Below, one piece after another: positions 1 to 8,204 of a DNA stretch of 64,000 nucleotides. How positions within the stretch are numbered: position 1 is the first letter of the stretch; each line of letters starts with the position of its first letter. The notes beneath the pieces are model-generated. The model had not been told where the DNA came from, ran no database searches, and was given only the letters and a program-made list of their open reading frames with translations. A program made the position numbers and the translations under genes. The stretch covers positions 558,001 through 622,000 of the forward strand of contig NZ_VIVL01000002.1 in assembly GCF_007828835.1 (NCBI RefSeq), given 5' to 3'. This stretch comes from Variovorax beijingensis (GTDB lineage Bacteria; Pseudomonadota; Gammaproteobacteria; Burkholderiales; Burkholderiaceae_C).

Positions 1-893
1 ACCAGCGCCTCGGTGTGGTCGATCACGATGGCGCCGCCCGAGGGCAACTGCACGGTGCGCGCATAGGCGGATTCGATCTGGTGCTCGATCTGGAAGCGGC
101 TGAACAGCGCCGCGTCGTCGCGGTAGCGCTTCACGCGGGCGGCATGCTCGGGCATGACGTGCGCCATGAACTGCTGCGCCTGCTCGTAGATGTCGTCGGT
201 GTCGATCAGGATGTCGCCGATGTCGTGATTGAAGTAATCACGGATGGCGCGGATGACGAGCGAGGATTCCTGGTAGATCAGGAAGGCGCCCTTGCCGCCC
301 TTGGCCGCGCCGTCGATGGCGCTCCAGAGCTTGAGCAGGTAGTTCAGGTCCCACTGGAGTTCGGGCGCCGAGCGGCCGATGCCGGCGGTGCGCGCGATGA
401 TGCTCATGCCCTTGGGGTACTCGAGCTGATCCATCGCCTCCTTGAGTTCGGCGCGGTCGTCGCCCTCGATGCGCCGGCTCACGCCGCCGCCGCGCGGGTT
501 GTTGGGCATCAGCACCACGTAGCGGCCGGCCAGCGAGATGAAGGTGGTGAGGGCCGCGCCCTTGTTGCCGCGCTCTTCCTTCTCGACCTGGACGACCAGC
601 TCCTGGCCTTCCTTGATGACGTCCTGGATGCGCGCCTGGTTGGCGGAAACGCCTTCGGCGAAGTATTGCTTGGAGATTTCCTTGAACGGCAGGAAGCCGT
701 GGCGGTCTTCGCCGTAGTCGACGAAACAGGCTTCGAGCGAAGGCTCGACGCGCGTCACGACGGCCTTGTAGATGTTGCCCTTGCGCTGTTCGCGCCCTTC
801 GATCTCGATTTCGTAGTCGAGGAGCTTTTGCCCGTCGACGATGGCCAGGCGGCGTTCTTCGGCCTGCGTGGCATTGATCAGCATCCGCTTCAT
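1..893 (-). CDS. rne: Ribonuclease E, N-terminal part (cut by window edge)
   Basis: This is the first 297 codons of the endoribonuclease that starts mRNA decay, processes rRNA and tRNA, and scaffolds the degradosome. The reading frame runs off the left edge, so the rest of the catalytic region and the scaffold tail are not visible. The protein opens [15 protein letters not shown], as E. coli RNase E does. The S1 RNA-binding domain spans roughly residues 36-120, with the conserved [13 protein letters not shown] segment at 57-69. After it comes the start of the RNase H-like and 5'-sensor region. ATG at 893 is chosen because the match to the family begins there; MLINATQ three codons later is an alternative. 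The gene is divergent from rluC, as in many betaproteobacteria. A long upstream gap suggests a long 5' leader, the usual site of RNase E autoregulation. Confidence 0.95.
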   Translation of the reverse strand, partial: MKRMLINATQAEERRLAIVDGQKLLDYEIEIEGREQRKGNIYKAVVTRVEPSLEACFVDYGEDRHGFLPFKEISKQYFAEGVSANQARIQDVIKEGQELVVQVEKEERGNKGAALTTFISLAGRYVVLMPNNPRGGGVSRRIEGDDRAELKEAMDQLEYPKGMSIIARTAGIGRSAPELQWDLNYLLKLWSAIDGAAKGGKGAFLIYQESSLVIRAIRDYFNHDIGDILIDTDDIYEQAQQFMAHVMPEHAARVKRYRDDAALFSRFQIEHQIESAYARTVQLPSGGAIVIDHTEAL

Positions 894-915
894 GATGCGT
901 TGTCCTTATATGTAT

Positions 916-943
916 CGTTCTACCGGCCCATGACGGGCCAACG
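916..943 (-). promoter_or_regulatory. Hairpin in the rne leader
   Basis: GGCCC (925-929) pairs with GGGCC (935-939) around a five-base loop. CGTT (916-919) and AACG (940-943) can extend the stem across a bulge. It ends 22 bases before the rne start codon. In E. coli, hairpins in the rne 5' untranslated region mediate self-cleavage and feedback control. Equating this one with them is inference from position. Confidence 0.4.
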
Positions 944-1100
944 ATGCACGGACGACGCCCGCGAAACGAGGGGAATTGCCGCTTGGCCCCGGATGTTGTC
1001 GCTGCCGCGCCGAGCGCGGACAGGCCTCTTGAGCGTCAGCTCAGGAAGACAACCGGGGTGGGGGCGCGTGGATGGGCGCGAGCCAGGTTCGGTGTTGAGC

Positions 1101-1119
1101 AGCTATCTTATTGATAGCT
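1101..1119. repeat. Short palindromic dispersed-type repeat
   Basis: AGCTATC-TTATT-GATAGCT is a perfect 7-bp inverted repeat, followed by GGTTGCGCAAT. From memory it resembles a GCTATC...GATAGC palindrome common between genes in Comamonadaceae. Related copies appear in this window at 13854-13869 and 30168-30184. There is no T-run, so it is not a simple terminator. Confidence 0.45.
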
Positions 1120-1452
1120 GGTTGCGCAATGGTGGCGCGCGGTGCGGATGACTCAATGCCTGAGGCCGCTGGCAGAAGCCAGGTGGGCCAGCGCAGGCAC
1201 ATTTGAATCAGCAGCATCAACACAAGGGACTCGCTTCGATCCGCCGGCAGCTTGGAAGCTGCAGGCTGGGTATTCCGTATCGGTGTTTCGTGGGTGTCGG
1301 CTTGACTTGGGCGCCACGCCTGCCACTTTGCGCAATTGCGCGGGGTTTGCAGGTTCGGCGCCAAAGCGGCATCGACCTCGCAGCATGGTCCTGGGCGTTT
1401 GACTGCAGTGATCTAAACTTCTGTCTAATCAAGCACTTACACGACCGCGCTG

Positions 1453-2565
1453 GTGAAAAACATTATAGGTGCGAAGCGAAGCCCCGCGGCCGCTCCAAAT
1501 CCCGCAGTTCCAGATCCCGCAGTCCCAAAGGCTGCGGCGGACGCCGGCGCGCCGCATGCGGCCATCAGGTTCATCACCGTCGATGCGGAATCCGCGGGCC
1601 AGCGGCTCGACAACTTCCTGTTCCGCCACCTGAAGGGCGTGCCCAAGACGCATGTCTACCGGATCATCCGGTCGGGCGAGGTGCGCATCAACAAGGGGCG
1701 GGTGCAGGCCGAGACCCGCATCGAAGCCGGCGACGTGCTGCGGCTGCCTCCCATACGGATATCACCGCGGGCCGAAGAGGGCGCTGCGCCGCCCGCGCCG
1801 GCGCGCGAATTCCCGGTGCTGCTGGAGGACGACGCGGTGCTGGCCATCGACAAGCCCGCCGGCGTGGCCGTGCACGGCGGCAGCGGCGTGAGCTTTGGCG
1901 TGATCGAGCAGCTGCGGACGGCGCGCCCGGGCGCCAAGTTCCTCGAACTGGTGCACCGGCTCGACCGCGAGACCTCGGGCATCCTGCTGGTGGCCAAGAA
2001 GCGCAGCGCGCTCGTGGCGCTGCAAGACCAGTTCCGCGAACGCGAGACCGGCAAGACCTACCTCGCGCTGGTCGAGGGCGCCTGGCCTGCCAACAAGAAG
2101 GTGCTCGATGCGCCGCTCGCCAAGTACCTGCTGCCGGGCGACGGCGCGGGCGCCGGCGAACGCCGCGTGCGGGTGGTCGCCAAGGACCATCCCGATGCCA
2201 TGCGGGCCGTGACGCTGGTGCGCGTGCTCGCGCGGCTCACGCTGCCGGGCGATGCCGCGCCGCTGTCGCTGCTGGCGGTCACCATCAAGACCGGCCGTAC
2301 CCACCAGATCCGCGTGCACCTTGCATCGGCCGGCCATGCCATCGCGGGCGACGACAAATACGGCAACTTCGAGCGCCAGCGCGTGTTGCAAAAGCTCGGC
2401 CTCAAGCGCATGTTCCTGCATGCCTGGCGACTGCAGTTCACCCACCCCGCCACGGGCGAGCGCGTGGCGCTGCAGGCCGGCCTGCCGCCCGAGCTGCAAG
2501 CGTTGATGCCGCCCCAGGCGATCGAAGCGCTTGCCCAACATCCCACTCCCACGGCCAATGACTGA
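1453..2565 (+). CDS. rluC: 23S rRNA pseudouridine synthase RluC
   Basis: This enzyme isomerises specific uridines of 23S rRNA (955, 2504 and 2580 in E. coli) to pseudouridine. The 370-aa protein has a low-complexity Ala/Pro N-terminus of about 38 residues. An S4 RNA-binding domain follows at about 50-100 (GQRLDNFLF to AGDVLRLPP), then the RluA-type catalytic domain with HRLDRETSG at 168-176, where Asp171 should be the catalytic residue. The start is GTG and no other plausible in-frame start precedes the S4 domain, so the N-terminal tail is probably real or the true start is non-canonical. The next gene starts inside its last codons, which indicates translational coupling. Confidence 0.92.
   Translation: MKNIIGAKRSPAAAPNPAVPDPAVPKAAADAGAPHAAIRFITVDAESAGQRLDNFLFRHLKGVPKTHVYRIIRSGEVRINKGRVQAETRIEAGDVLRLPPIRISPRAEEGAAPPAPAREFPVLLEDDAVLAIDKPAGVAVHGGSGVSFGVIEQLRTARPGAKFLELVHRLDRETSGILLVAKKRSALVALQDQFRERETGKTYLALVEGAWPANKKVLDAPLAKYLLPGDGAGAGERRVRVVAKDHPDAMRAVTLVRVLARLTLPGDAAPLSLLAVTIKTGRTHQIRVHLASAGHAIAGDDKYGNFERQRVLQKLGLKRMFLHAWRLQFTHPATGERVALQAGLPPELQALMPPQAIEALAQHPTPTAND
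1462..1467 (-). promoter_or_regulatory. Candidate -10 box for rne
   Basis: The minus strand reads a perfect TATAAT here, but no good -35 hexamer lies 16-18 bases upstream. Initiation a few bases downstream would give rne a leader of about 560 nt. The site overlaps the first codons of the divergent rluC. Confidence 0.3.
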
Positions 2566-3229
2566 TTCCTCCAGACCCCTGCGCTTCGACCTGATCGCCT
2601 TCGATTGGGACGGCACGCTCTACGACTCCACGCGGCTCATCGTGCGCTGCATCCAGGCGGCCGTGATCGACGTCGGCGGCGCCAAGCCGAGCGAGAACGA
2701 CGCCGCATGGGTGATCGGCCTGGGCCTGGCCGAGGCCCTGGCGCGCGCCGCGCCCGATGTGCCGAAGGAAAAATACGCCGAGCTCGGTGCGCGCTACCGC
2801 TACCACTACCTGCAGCACCAGGACGACCTCGTGCTGTTCGACGGCGTGCTGCAGATGATCGACGCCCTGCGCGCGCGCGGCCACAAGCTCGCCGTGGCCA
2901 CGGGCAAGTCGCGTCGCGGCTTGAACGAGGCGCTGAAGTCGGTCGCGCTGCGCGACCGCTTCGACGCCTCGCGCACCGCCGACGAAACCTTCGGCAAGCC
3001 GCACCCGCGCATGCTGCTCGAACTCATGGAGGAGCTCGAGGTGCCGCCCGAGCGCACCCTGATGATCGGCGACACCACGCACGACCTGCAGCTGGCGCTC
3101 AATGCCGGCTGCGCGAGCGTGGGCGTGAGCTATGGCGCGCACGAGCCCGAGAGCTTCGACGAACTGAAGCCGCTGTTCGTCGCCCACTCGGTGGCCAGCC
3201 TGGAGGCATGGCTTCTGGACAACGCCTGA
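2558..3229 (+). CDS. HAD-superfamily hydrolase, phosphoglycolate-phosphatase-like
   Basis: A 223-aa soluble phosphatase of the Gph type. It carries the HAD signatures in order: DWDGT with nucleophile Asp16, the Thr of ATGKS near 115, Lys147 in FGKPHP, and the acidic pair of GDTTHD at 171-176. The cap sits between the first two motifs. The ATG at 2558 is preferred over an upstream TTG because it overlaps the rluC stop in ATGACTGA, and DSSRPLRFDLIAFD leads directly into motif I. The substrate cannot be read from sequence; phosphoglycolate or another small phosphomonoester is a family-based guess. It belongs to the rluC-sppA operon. Confidence 0.88.
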   Translation: MTDSSRPLRFDLIAFDWDGTLYDSTRLIVRCIQAAVIDVGGAKPSENDAAWVIGLGLAEALARAAPDVPKEKYAELGARYRYHYLQHQDDLVLFDGVLQMIDALRARGHKLAVATGKSRRGLNEALKSVALRDRFDASRTADETFGKPHPRMLLELMEELEVPPERTLMIGDTTHDLQLALNAGCASVGVSYGAHEPESFDELKPLFVAHSVASLEAWLLDNA

Positions 3230-3239
3230 AAATCGCGGC

Positions 3240-3611
3240 ATGAGCGAAGAACAGCGCATTCCCCTGTGCAATGCCGCGGAGCTGGTCGAAGGCGGCCGGG
3301 CCGTCCCTTTCGATGTGGTCTATGGCGGCGAGACCTGCCGGGCCTTCGCTGTGCGCTTCGAAGGGCAGCCGCATGCCTACCTCAACCGATGCAGCCACGT
3401 GGCCATGGAGCTGGATTTCCAGCCCGACCGCTTCTTCGACGACAGCGGCCAGTGGCTGCTCTGCGCCACCCACGGTGCGGTCTACCGGCCGGACACCGGC
3501 GAATGCGCCGGCGGCCCATGCCGCGGCGGGCTCGTGAAGATCGCCCTCAGCGAACGTGACGGCGTGGTGCACTGGCATACTGCCTGGAACCTCCATCCCC
3601 TGATTTTTTGA
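3240..3611 (+). CDS. Rieske [2Fe-2S] domain protein
   Basis: A 123-aa stand-alone Rieske ferredoxin-like protein. Cluster ligands are visible as C51-x-H53 (RCSHV) and C75-x2-H78 (CATHG), 21 residues apart, which fits the Rieske fold. There is no signal peptide or membrane segment, so it should be cytoplasmic. It may act as an electron carrier or redox sensor for an unidentified partner. In betaproteobacteria such a gene commonly sits between a Gph-like phosphatase and a SppA-type peptidase, as here, but I know of no established function for the cluster. The coding end overlaps a possible TTG start of the next gene. Confidence 0.85.
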   Translation: MSEEQRIPLCNAAELVEGGRAVPFDVVYGGETCRAFAVRFEGQPHAYLNRCSHVAMELDFQPDRFFDDSGQWLLCATHGAVYRPDTGECAGGPCRGGLVKIALSERDGVVHWHTAWNLHPLIF

Positions 3612-3613
3612 CA

Positions 3614-4657
3614 ATGACCGACCCGAACCGCACGGAACCCGAAGGTTTTGATCCTTTTGAGCCGGCCACCCCCATTGCGTCCTCGCAGGGCGCGCCGAGA
3701 AACATGGCCAAAGACCCCACGCAGCGTCCCGGATGGGAGCGCGCAACGCTCGAGAAGCTCGCCTTCGCTTCGCTCAACGAGCAGAAGGCGGCGCGCCGCT
3801 GGAAGACCTTCACGCGCCTGTCGTGGCTCGCCTTCTTCATCTTCCTGGTTTGGCTCGCGATGTCGCGCAACGCGCCGAGCGCCGCCAAGACCACGGCCCA
3901 CACGGCGGTGGTCGAGATCAAGGGCGAGATCGCCAACGGCGGCGACGCCAGCGCGGAATTCGTGGTGGCGGCCATGAAGACGGCCTTCGAGGACGAGGGC
4001 GCCAAGGGCATCGTGCTGCTCATCAATTCGCCCGGCGGAAGCCCCGTGCAGGCGGGCATCATCAGCGACGAGATCAAGCGCCTGAAGGCCAAGCACAAGA
4101 AGCCGATCTACGCGGTGGTCGAGGAAACCTGCGCCTCGGCCGCGTACTACATCGCGGCCGCCACCGACAAGATCTTCGTCGACAAGGCCAGCATCGTCGG
4201 CAGCATCGGCGTGCTGATGGACGGCTTCGGCTTCACCGGCGTGATGGAAAAGGTCGGCGTCGAGCGCCGGTTGCTGACGGCCGGCGAGAACAAGGGCTTC
4301 CTCGACCCGTTCAGCCCGATGAGCGACGCGCAGCGCGCCCATGCCCAGGCCATGCTGAACCAGATCCACGCGCAGTTCATCAACGTGGTGAAAAGCGGGC
4401 GCGGCGACCGGCTCAAGCTCGACACCCCGGGGCTTTTCAGCGGCCTCTTCTGGAGCGGCGAACAGGCCGTCGAATTCGGCTTGGCCGACCAGCTGGGCAA
4501 TGTCGACTTCGTAGCGCGCGAAGTCATCAAGGCCGAAGAGGTCACCGACTACACCCGGCGCGACAACGTGGCCGAGAAACTTGCGAAGAAATTCGGCGCC
4601 GCCATGGGCGCGGCCACCGTCCGCTCGCTGCAGTCCGCCACGCCGGCGCTGCGCTGA
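3614..4657 (+). CDS. sppA: S49-family signal peptide peptidase (SppA-like)
   Basis: A 347-aa inner-membrane serine protease that should degrade cleaved signal peptides. One transmembrane helix lies at about 67-83 after a 65-residue cytosolic tail, and the protease domain faces the periplasm. The oxyanion segment NSPGGSP is at 138-144. The nucleophile is Ser175 in CASAAYY, and the likely general base is Lys227 in AGENKGFLDPF. This is the short single-domain form, about half the length of E. coli SppA, and is common in bacteria. A TTG two codons upstream is possible, but ATG is preferred. It ends the rluC operon and faces a convergent MFS gene 18 bp away, with no clear terminator between them. 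Confidence 0.9.
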   Translation: MTDPNRTEPEGFDPFEPATPIASSQGAPRNMAKDPTQRPGWERATLEKLAFASLNEQKAARRWKTFTRLSWLAFFIFLVWLAMSRNAPSAAKTTAHTAVVEIKGEIANGGDASAEFVVAAMKTAFEDEGAKGIVLLINSPGGSPVQAGIISDEIKRLKAKHKKPIYAVVEETCASAAYYIAAATDKIFVDKASIVGSIGVLMDGFGFTGVMEKVGVERRLLTAGENKGFLDPFSPMSDAQRAHAQAMLNQIHAQFINVVKSGRGDRLKLDTPGLFSGLFWSGEQAVEFGLADQLGNVDFVAREVIKAEEVTDYTRRDNVAEKLAKKFGAAMGAATVRSLQSATPALR

Positions 4658-4675
4658 GGCCGGCGGCCAGTCGCT

Positions 4676-5830
4676 TCAAGACCGTTTGCCGTCCTCGCCC
4701 GTGAGGCGGGCCGAGGCCGCCAGCGCCGCGGCAAAGACCACGACCACATAGAGCGCGGCCGTCAGCGAGCTGGCCCGCGCGAGCAGGCCGATCACCGCCG
4801 GGCCGGCCATGAAACCCAGGTAGGCCACGGCCGAGACGGCGGCAATGCCGATGGCGGGTTCAACGCCGGGCACGCGCGCCGAGGCGCCGAACAGGATCGG
4901 CACTACGTTCGCAAAACCGATGCCGACGCCCGCGAAGCCGAGCAACGCGAGCCAGGGCAGGTCGGTCAGCAGCACCAGCGCCATGGCCACGGCCGCCAGA
5001 ATGCCGCTGCCGCGTAGCAGCGCCGTCGGCGAGAAGCGCGCGCGCATGGCGTCGCCGCCGAAGCGCGCCGCCGCCATGGCGGCGGAGAAGCTCGCGTAGG
5101 CCAGCGCGGCCTGCTTTTGCGGGCTGCCGAGTTCCTGCTGCATGTAGAGCACGCTCCAGTCGTAGATGGCGCCTTCCGCAATCAGGCCCAGCGCGGCGAG
5201 CACGCCAAGCACCGCCAGCGTGCCGCGGGGCAGCCGGAAGCGATGGTCCGCCGGGGCGGCATCACTCGCGGCGGGCGGCCTGGGCAGCATGCGCGTCGAC
5301 GCGACGGCAACCACCAGCACCATTGCCGCTGCCACCCACAGCAGATGCGCCTGCGCCCCGAGCCCGGCGGCCAGTGCCGCGCTGCCGCTCGCGGCGCCGG
5401 CCATGCCACCCAGGCTGAACATGCCGTGCATGCCGCTCATCAGGGGCTTGCCGCCGTGCAGCTCCAGCTGCGCCGCCTCGGTGTTGATGGCCACGTCGAA
5501 CACGCTGGTCACCAGGCCGAAGACCGCCAGCAATGCCAAAAGGAAAAGATAGCCCGGCATCGCGATCAGGCCGGCAAGCAGCAGGGCATAGACGCAGCCG
5601 CAGAGCGCGGCCATGCGCCGCGGGCCGTGGCGGCCGATCCAGCGGCCGGCGCTGGTCAGCCCGAACATCGCGCCGGCGCCGGCCGCGAGCAGCGCCAGCC
5701 CGAGCTCGGCTTCGTCGATGCCGTAGTGCGCCTTGACCGTCGGAACATGCACGCCCCAGGTCGCAAAGATGAATCCGGACGAAAAGAACTGCGCGCGCGA
5801 GGCCCAGCGCGTGCCGGCGGTCACCCCCAT
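4676..5830 (-). CDS. Major facilitator superfamily transporter
   Basis: A 384-aa polytopic inner-membrane protein with the spacing of hydrophobic helices expected for twelve segments. A conserved-loop remnant, GRWIGRHGPRR, falls between helices 2 and 3. It resembles the YbjJ-type branch of MFS exporters. No substrate can be assigned. It lies on the opposite strand to the housekeeping operons on both sides, so it is probably a lineage-specific insertion between sppA and the rsmI-like gene. ATG at 5830 is preferred over TTG at 5836. The start abuts the end of the rsmI-like gene, so it could be read with that pair. Confidence 0.8.
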   Translation of the reverse strand: MGVTAGTRWASRAQFFSSGFIFATWGVHVPTVKAHYGIDEAELGLALLAAGAGAMFGLTSAGRWIGRHGPRRMAALCGCVYALLLAGLIAMPGYLFLLALLAVFGLVTSVFDVAINTEAAQLELHGGKPLMSGMHGMFSLGGMAGAASGSAALAAGLGAQAHLLWVAAAMVLVVAVASTRMLPRPPAASDAAPADHRFRLPRGTLAVLGVLAALGLIAEGAIYDWSVLYMQQELGSPQKQAALAYASFSAAMAAARFGGDAMRARFSPTALLRGSGILAAVAMALVLLTDLPWLALLGFAGVGIGFANVVPILFGASARVPGVEPAIGIAAVSAVAYLGFMAGPAVIGLLARASSLTAALYVVVVFAAALAASARLTGEDGKRS

Positions 5831-5832
5831 CG

Positions 5833-6597
5833 TCAACGCCCGATCGCGAACACGGCCGGCAGGCGTTCGTCCAATGTGCCCGGCTGCGCCTTGGCGCGCC
5901 AGGATTTCACGGTTTCGCTGCGCACGTGGGCGCTGGCGAGCGTCAGGCCGCGTGCTACCGCGAGCCGGGTGTTGTGCTGCAGCGTTTGCACCAGCGCCTG
6001 CAGCAGCGCGGCGTTGCGGTAGGGCGTTTCGATGAACAGCTGCGTCTGGCCCGTCTTGAGCGCCAGCGCCTCGAGCTCGCGGATGCGCACCTGGCGCTCG
6101 CCGGCATCCTGCGGCAAGTAGCCGACGAAGGCGAAGTTCTGCCCGTTGAGGCCGCTCGCAGCCAGCGCCAGCAGCAGCGAGACGGGCCCGGTGAGCGGCA
6201 CCACGGCAATGCCCAGGTCATGCGCGGCGCGCGCCACCGAGGAGCCGGGGTCGGCCACCGCCGGCATGCCGGCCTCGCTCAGCAGGCCGACGTCGTGGCC
6301 TTCGAGCGCGGCGGCCAGCAACGGGCGGGCATCGAACTGCCCCGCGTGGTCGCCCTTCTTGTGCACCTCGCGCGGCAGTTCGCGGATGTCCTGCGCCTGC
6401 AGCGGCGCCGCCAGTGGCGCGACGGCATCGATCCGCTTCAGGTAGGCGCGGGCCGACTTGGCGTTCTCGCAGATCCAGTGGGTGATCCCGGCGGCGGCCT
6501 GGATCGTGCCCAGCGGCAGGGCGTCCTGCAGCGGCGCCTGGGTGTCGCAGCCGAAGTCGAGCGGCGCGGGAACGAGGTAGAGCTTGCCGTGCGTCAC
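5833..6597 (-). CDS. SAM-dependent methyltransferase, tetrapyrrole-methylase / RsmI family
   Basis: A 254-aa protein of the family containing RsmI, the 2'-O-methyltransferase of 16S rRNA C1402. Visible family segments are KLYLVPAPLDFG at the N-terminus, LLSEAGMPAVADPGS in the middle and PLTGPVSLLLALAASGLNG, which form the SAM pocket. The N-terminus lacks the usual GTLYVVATPIGN wording. It is therefore a divergent paralogue, and a second, canonical RsmI probably exists elsewhere; the target is uncertain. The GTG start overlaps the maf stop in GTGA, so the two genes should be translationally coupled. Confidence 0.8.
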   Translation of the reverse strand: MTHGKLYLVPAPLDFGCDTQAPLQDALPLGTIQAAAGITHWICENAKSARAYLKRIDAVAPLAAPLQAQDIRELPREVHKKGDHAGQFDARPLLAAALEGHDVGLLSEAGMPAVADPGSSVARAAHDLGIAVVPLTGPVSLLLALAASGLNGQNFAFVGYLPQDAGERQVRIRELEALALKTGQTQLFIETPYRNAALLQALVQTLQHNTRLAVARGLTLASAHVRSETVKSWRAKAQPGTLDERLPAVFAIGR

Positions 6598-7175
6598 AGG
6601 AGTTCGACCCCCGCGGCGCGCAGCATCCGGCAGGTGCGGATCAAGGGCAGGCCGACCAGCGCCGTCGGGTCGTCGCTGTCGATCGCGCTCAGCAAGGCGA
6701 TGCCGAGCCCTTCGCTCTTCGCGCTGCCTGCGCAGTCGTACGGCTGCTCGGCCTGCAGGTACTGCTCGATGGCGGCATCGCTGAGTTCGCGGAACACCAC
6801 CCGCACCGGCGCCAGGTCGCGCTGGACGAAGCCGGTGGCCTCGCAGACCACGGCCACCGCGGTCTGGAACACCAGTGTCTGGCCGCGCATCCGGCGCAGT
6901 TGGGCCGTGGCGCGCGCGTGGTCGCCGGGCTTGCCGAGCGCCTCGCCCGCCAACTCGGCCACCTGGTCCGAGCCGATGACCACGGCTTCCGGAAAGCGTG
7001 CGGCCACGGCGCGCGCCTTTTCGAGCGCCAGCCGCTCGGCCAGCTCGCGCGGCGTTTCGCCGGCCAGCGCCGTTTCGTCGACTTCGGGTGCCTGTACATC
7101 GAAGGACAGGTGCAGGCGGTTCAGCAGTTCGCGCCGGTAGCGCGAGGTCGAGGCGAGGATCAAGGGGCGTTGCAT
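6594..7175 (-). CDS. Maf-family nucleotide pyrophosphatase (YceF type)
   Basis: A 193-aa house-cleaning pyrophosphatase that hydrolyses modified nucleoside triphosphates; the E. coli YceF homologue prefers 7-methyl-GTP. Family marks are LASTSRYRRELL near the N-terminus, VDETALAGETPRELAERLA, VIGSDQVA with the catalytic acid, LGKPGDHARA, and AGSAKSEGLGIALL near the C-terminus. Position beside yceD, rpmF and plsX matches the yceF-yceD-rpmF-plsX order of E. coli, which supports the YceF subgroup over the septum-linked Maf. It is divergent from yceD with 81 bp between them. Confidence 0.9.
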   Translation of the reverse strand: MQRPLILASTSRYRRELLNRLHLSFDVQAPEVDETALAGETPRELAERLALEKARAVAARFPEAVVIGSDQVAELAGEALGKPGDHARATAQLRRMRGQTLVFQTAVAVVCEATGFVQRDLAPVRVVFRELSDAAIEQYLQAEQPYDCAGSAKSEGLGIALLSAIDSDDPTALVGLPLIRTCRMLRAAGVELL

Positions 7176-7256
7176 GGGCCAGATTGTGCGGGAGCCGCGC
7201 AAAACCCTCGGGCATGCCTTTGGGGGTGACGCGGCCGGCGCGCTAGACTGGCGCGG

Positions 7257-7814
7257 ATGAAGAGAGAATTTGCCCCCCAACGGCTCGACGTGGCCGGCTT
7301 TGCCGCCGCTGCCGCCACCCTGCACGCCACCGACCCGGTTCCGAGCTATGTGCGCCTTGCCGCCGAACTGGCGGCTCCGGCGCCCGATGCCGTGGTCCGC
7401 TGGACGGCGACCGGCGAAGAACGCCCGGGCGCCGACGGCAAGGCCGTGCCCTGGCTGCACCTGGAAGCCGAAGCGACCGTGCCGCTGACCTGCCAGCGCT
7501 GCCTGACGCCTGTGGAGACGCCGCTGGTGGTGGACCGCTGGTTCCGCTTCGTTGCCGACGAGGCCACGGCGGAGGCCGAAGACGAGGAGTCCGAGGAAGA
7601 CCTGCTCGTCGTGAGCCGGGACTTCGACCTGCCCACCCTGATCGAAGACGAGCTCCTGATGGAGATTCCCGTCATGCCCGTGCACGAGGTCTGCCCGGTC
7701 CCGGTGCGGCTCTCTTCCAGCGACGATGACTTCCAGGCGGCCGAAGAGGCCAAGCCGAACCCCTTCGCGGTGCTCGGCGCGTTGCGTTCGCGCAAGCCGG
7801 AAGAGGGCAAGTAG
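7257..7814 (+). CDS. yceD: YceD family protein (DUF177), 23S rRNA accumulation factor
   Basis: A 185-aa soluble protein of the YceD/DUF177 family, needed in E. coli for proper 23S rRNA levels. The conserved CQRCL motif (Cys79 and Cys82) sits in [14 protein letters not shown], followed by an acidic stretch [12 protein letters not shown]. The C-terminal half carries [14 protein letters not shown]. Proximity to rpmF is the classic context for this family. The ATG at 7257 gives the normal family length. A -10-like TATAAT lies just past its stop, so rpmF can also be transcribed separately. Confidence 0.88.
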   Translation: MKREFAPQRLDVAGFAAAAATLHATDPVPSYVRLAAELAAPAPDAVVRWTATGEERPGADGKAVPWLHLEAEATVPLTCQRCLTPVETPLVVDRWFRFVADEATAEAEDEESEEDLLVVSRDFDLPTLIEDELLMEIPVMPVHEVCPVPVRLSSSDDDFQAAEEAKPNPFAVLGALRSRKPEEGK

Positions 7815-7834
7815 CCCTTTTTCGCCGCCTGGGC

Positions 7835-7840
7835 TATAAT
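7835..7840 (+). promoter_or_regulatory. Candidate -10 box for rpmF-plsX-fab
   Basis: A perfect TATAAT lies in GGGCTATAATCATG about 20 bases after yceD. The -35 region is weak. Initiation downstream would give rpmF a leader of about 110 nt. GGCTATAAT resembles GGCTAAAAT found upstream of acpP and lysS in this window. Confidence 0.45.
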
Positions 7841-7960
7841 CATGGGCTTCGCGCGCGCCGCCGTGAGCAGCAAGACAGACAAGGGCATTCCATGCATGCC
7901 CCTGGATTGCCACCGCAAGAGAGCGCATCCAATCACTCACCTAACAGTCCAGGAGCCATC

Positions 7961-8143
7961 ATGGCCGTCCAGCAAAACAAGAAGTCGCCTTCCAAGCGCG
8001 GCATGCACCGTTCCCACAATGCGCTGGTCGTGCCCGGCATTGCCGTTGAGCCGACCACTGGCGAAACGCATCTGCGCCACCACATCAGCCCCAACGGTTT
8101 CTACCGTGGCCGCCAGGTGCTCAAGAACAAGTCCGAAGCCTGA
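7961..8143 (+). CDS. rpmF: 50S ribosomal protein L32
   Basis: A 60-aa ribosomal protein of the large subunit. It starts [19 protein letters not shown], typical of proteobacterial L32, and ends in the basic segment [14 protein letters not shown]. The ATG follows AGGAGCC, a good ribosome-binding site. Longer upstream in-frame readings are not needed. The gene lies between yceD and plsX as in most proteobacteria. A strong hairpin follows the stop. Confidence 0.97.
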   Translation: MAVQQNKKSPSKRGMHRSHNALVVPGIAVEPTTGETHLRHHISPNGFYRGRQVLKNKSEA

Positions 8144-8162
8144 TCTCGCATCCCAAGGCCGA

Positions 8163-8203
8163 GGCCCGAAGCTACTTTTGCCGTAGCGTCGGGCCTTTGT
8201 TTT
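8163..8203 (+). terminator. Rho-independent-type hairpin between rpmF and plsX
   Basis: The arms GGCCCGAAGCTAC (8163-8175) and GTAGCGTCGGGCC (8183-8195) pair with one mismatch around TTTTGCC, then TTTGTTTT follows. It ends one base before the plsX ATG. It should reduce readthrough from the abundant L32 message into the fatty-acid genes, or define the rpmF 3' end. Confidence 0.8.
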
Positions 8204-8204
8204 G

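Larger units (their letters stand above)
894..1452. other. 559-bp gene-free divergent region (rne leader / rluC upstream)
   Basis: I see no convincing gene here. The short open frames on both strands lack ribosome-binding sites and family resemblance. The region holds a hairpin just ahead of the rne start, a short palindromic repeat near the middle, and weak promoter-like hexamers near the rluC end, including a TTGACT at 1399-1404. The most economical reading is a long 5' untranslated leader for rne plus a divergent promoter for rluC. Confidence 0.6.

Noticed and set aside
15..1151. Plus-strand open frame at the left edge
   Set aside because: It is antisense to the start of RNase E, which matches the known family residue by residue.
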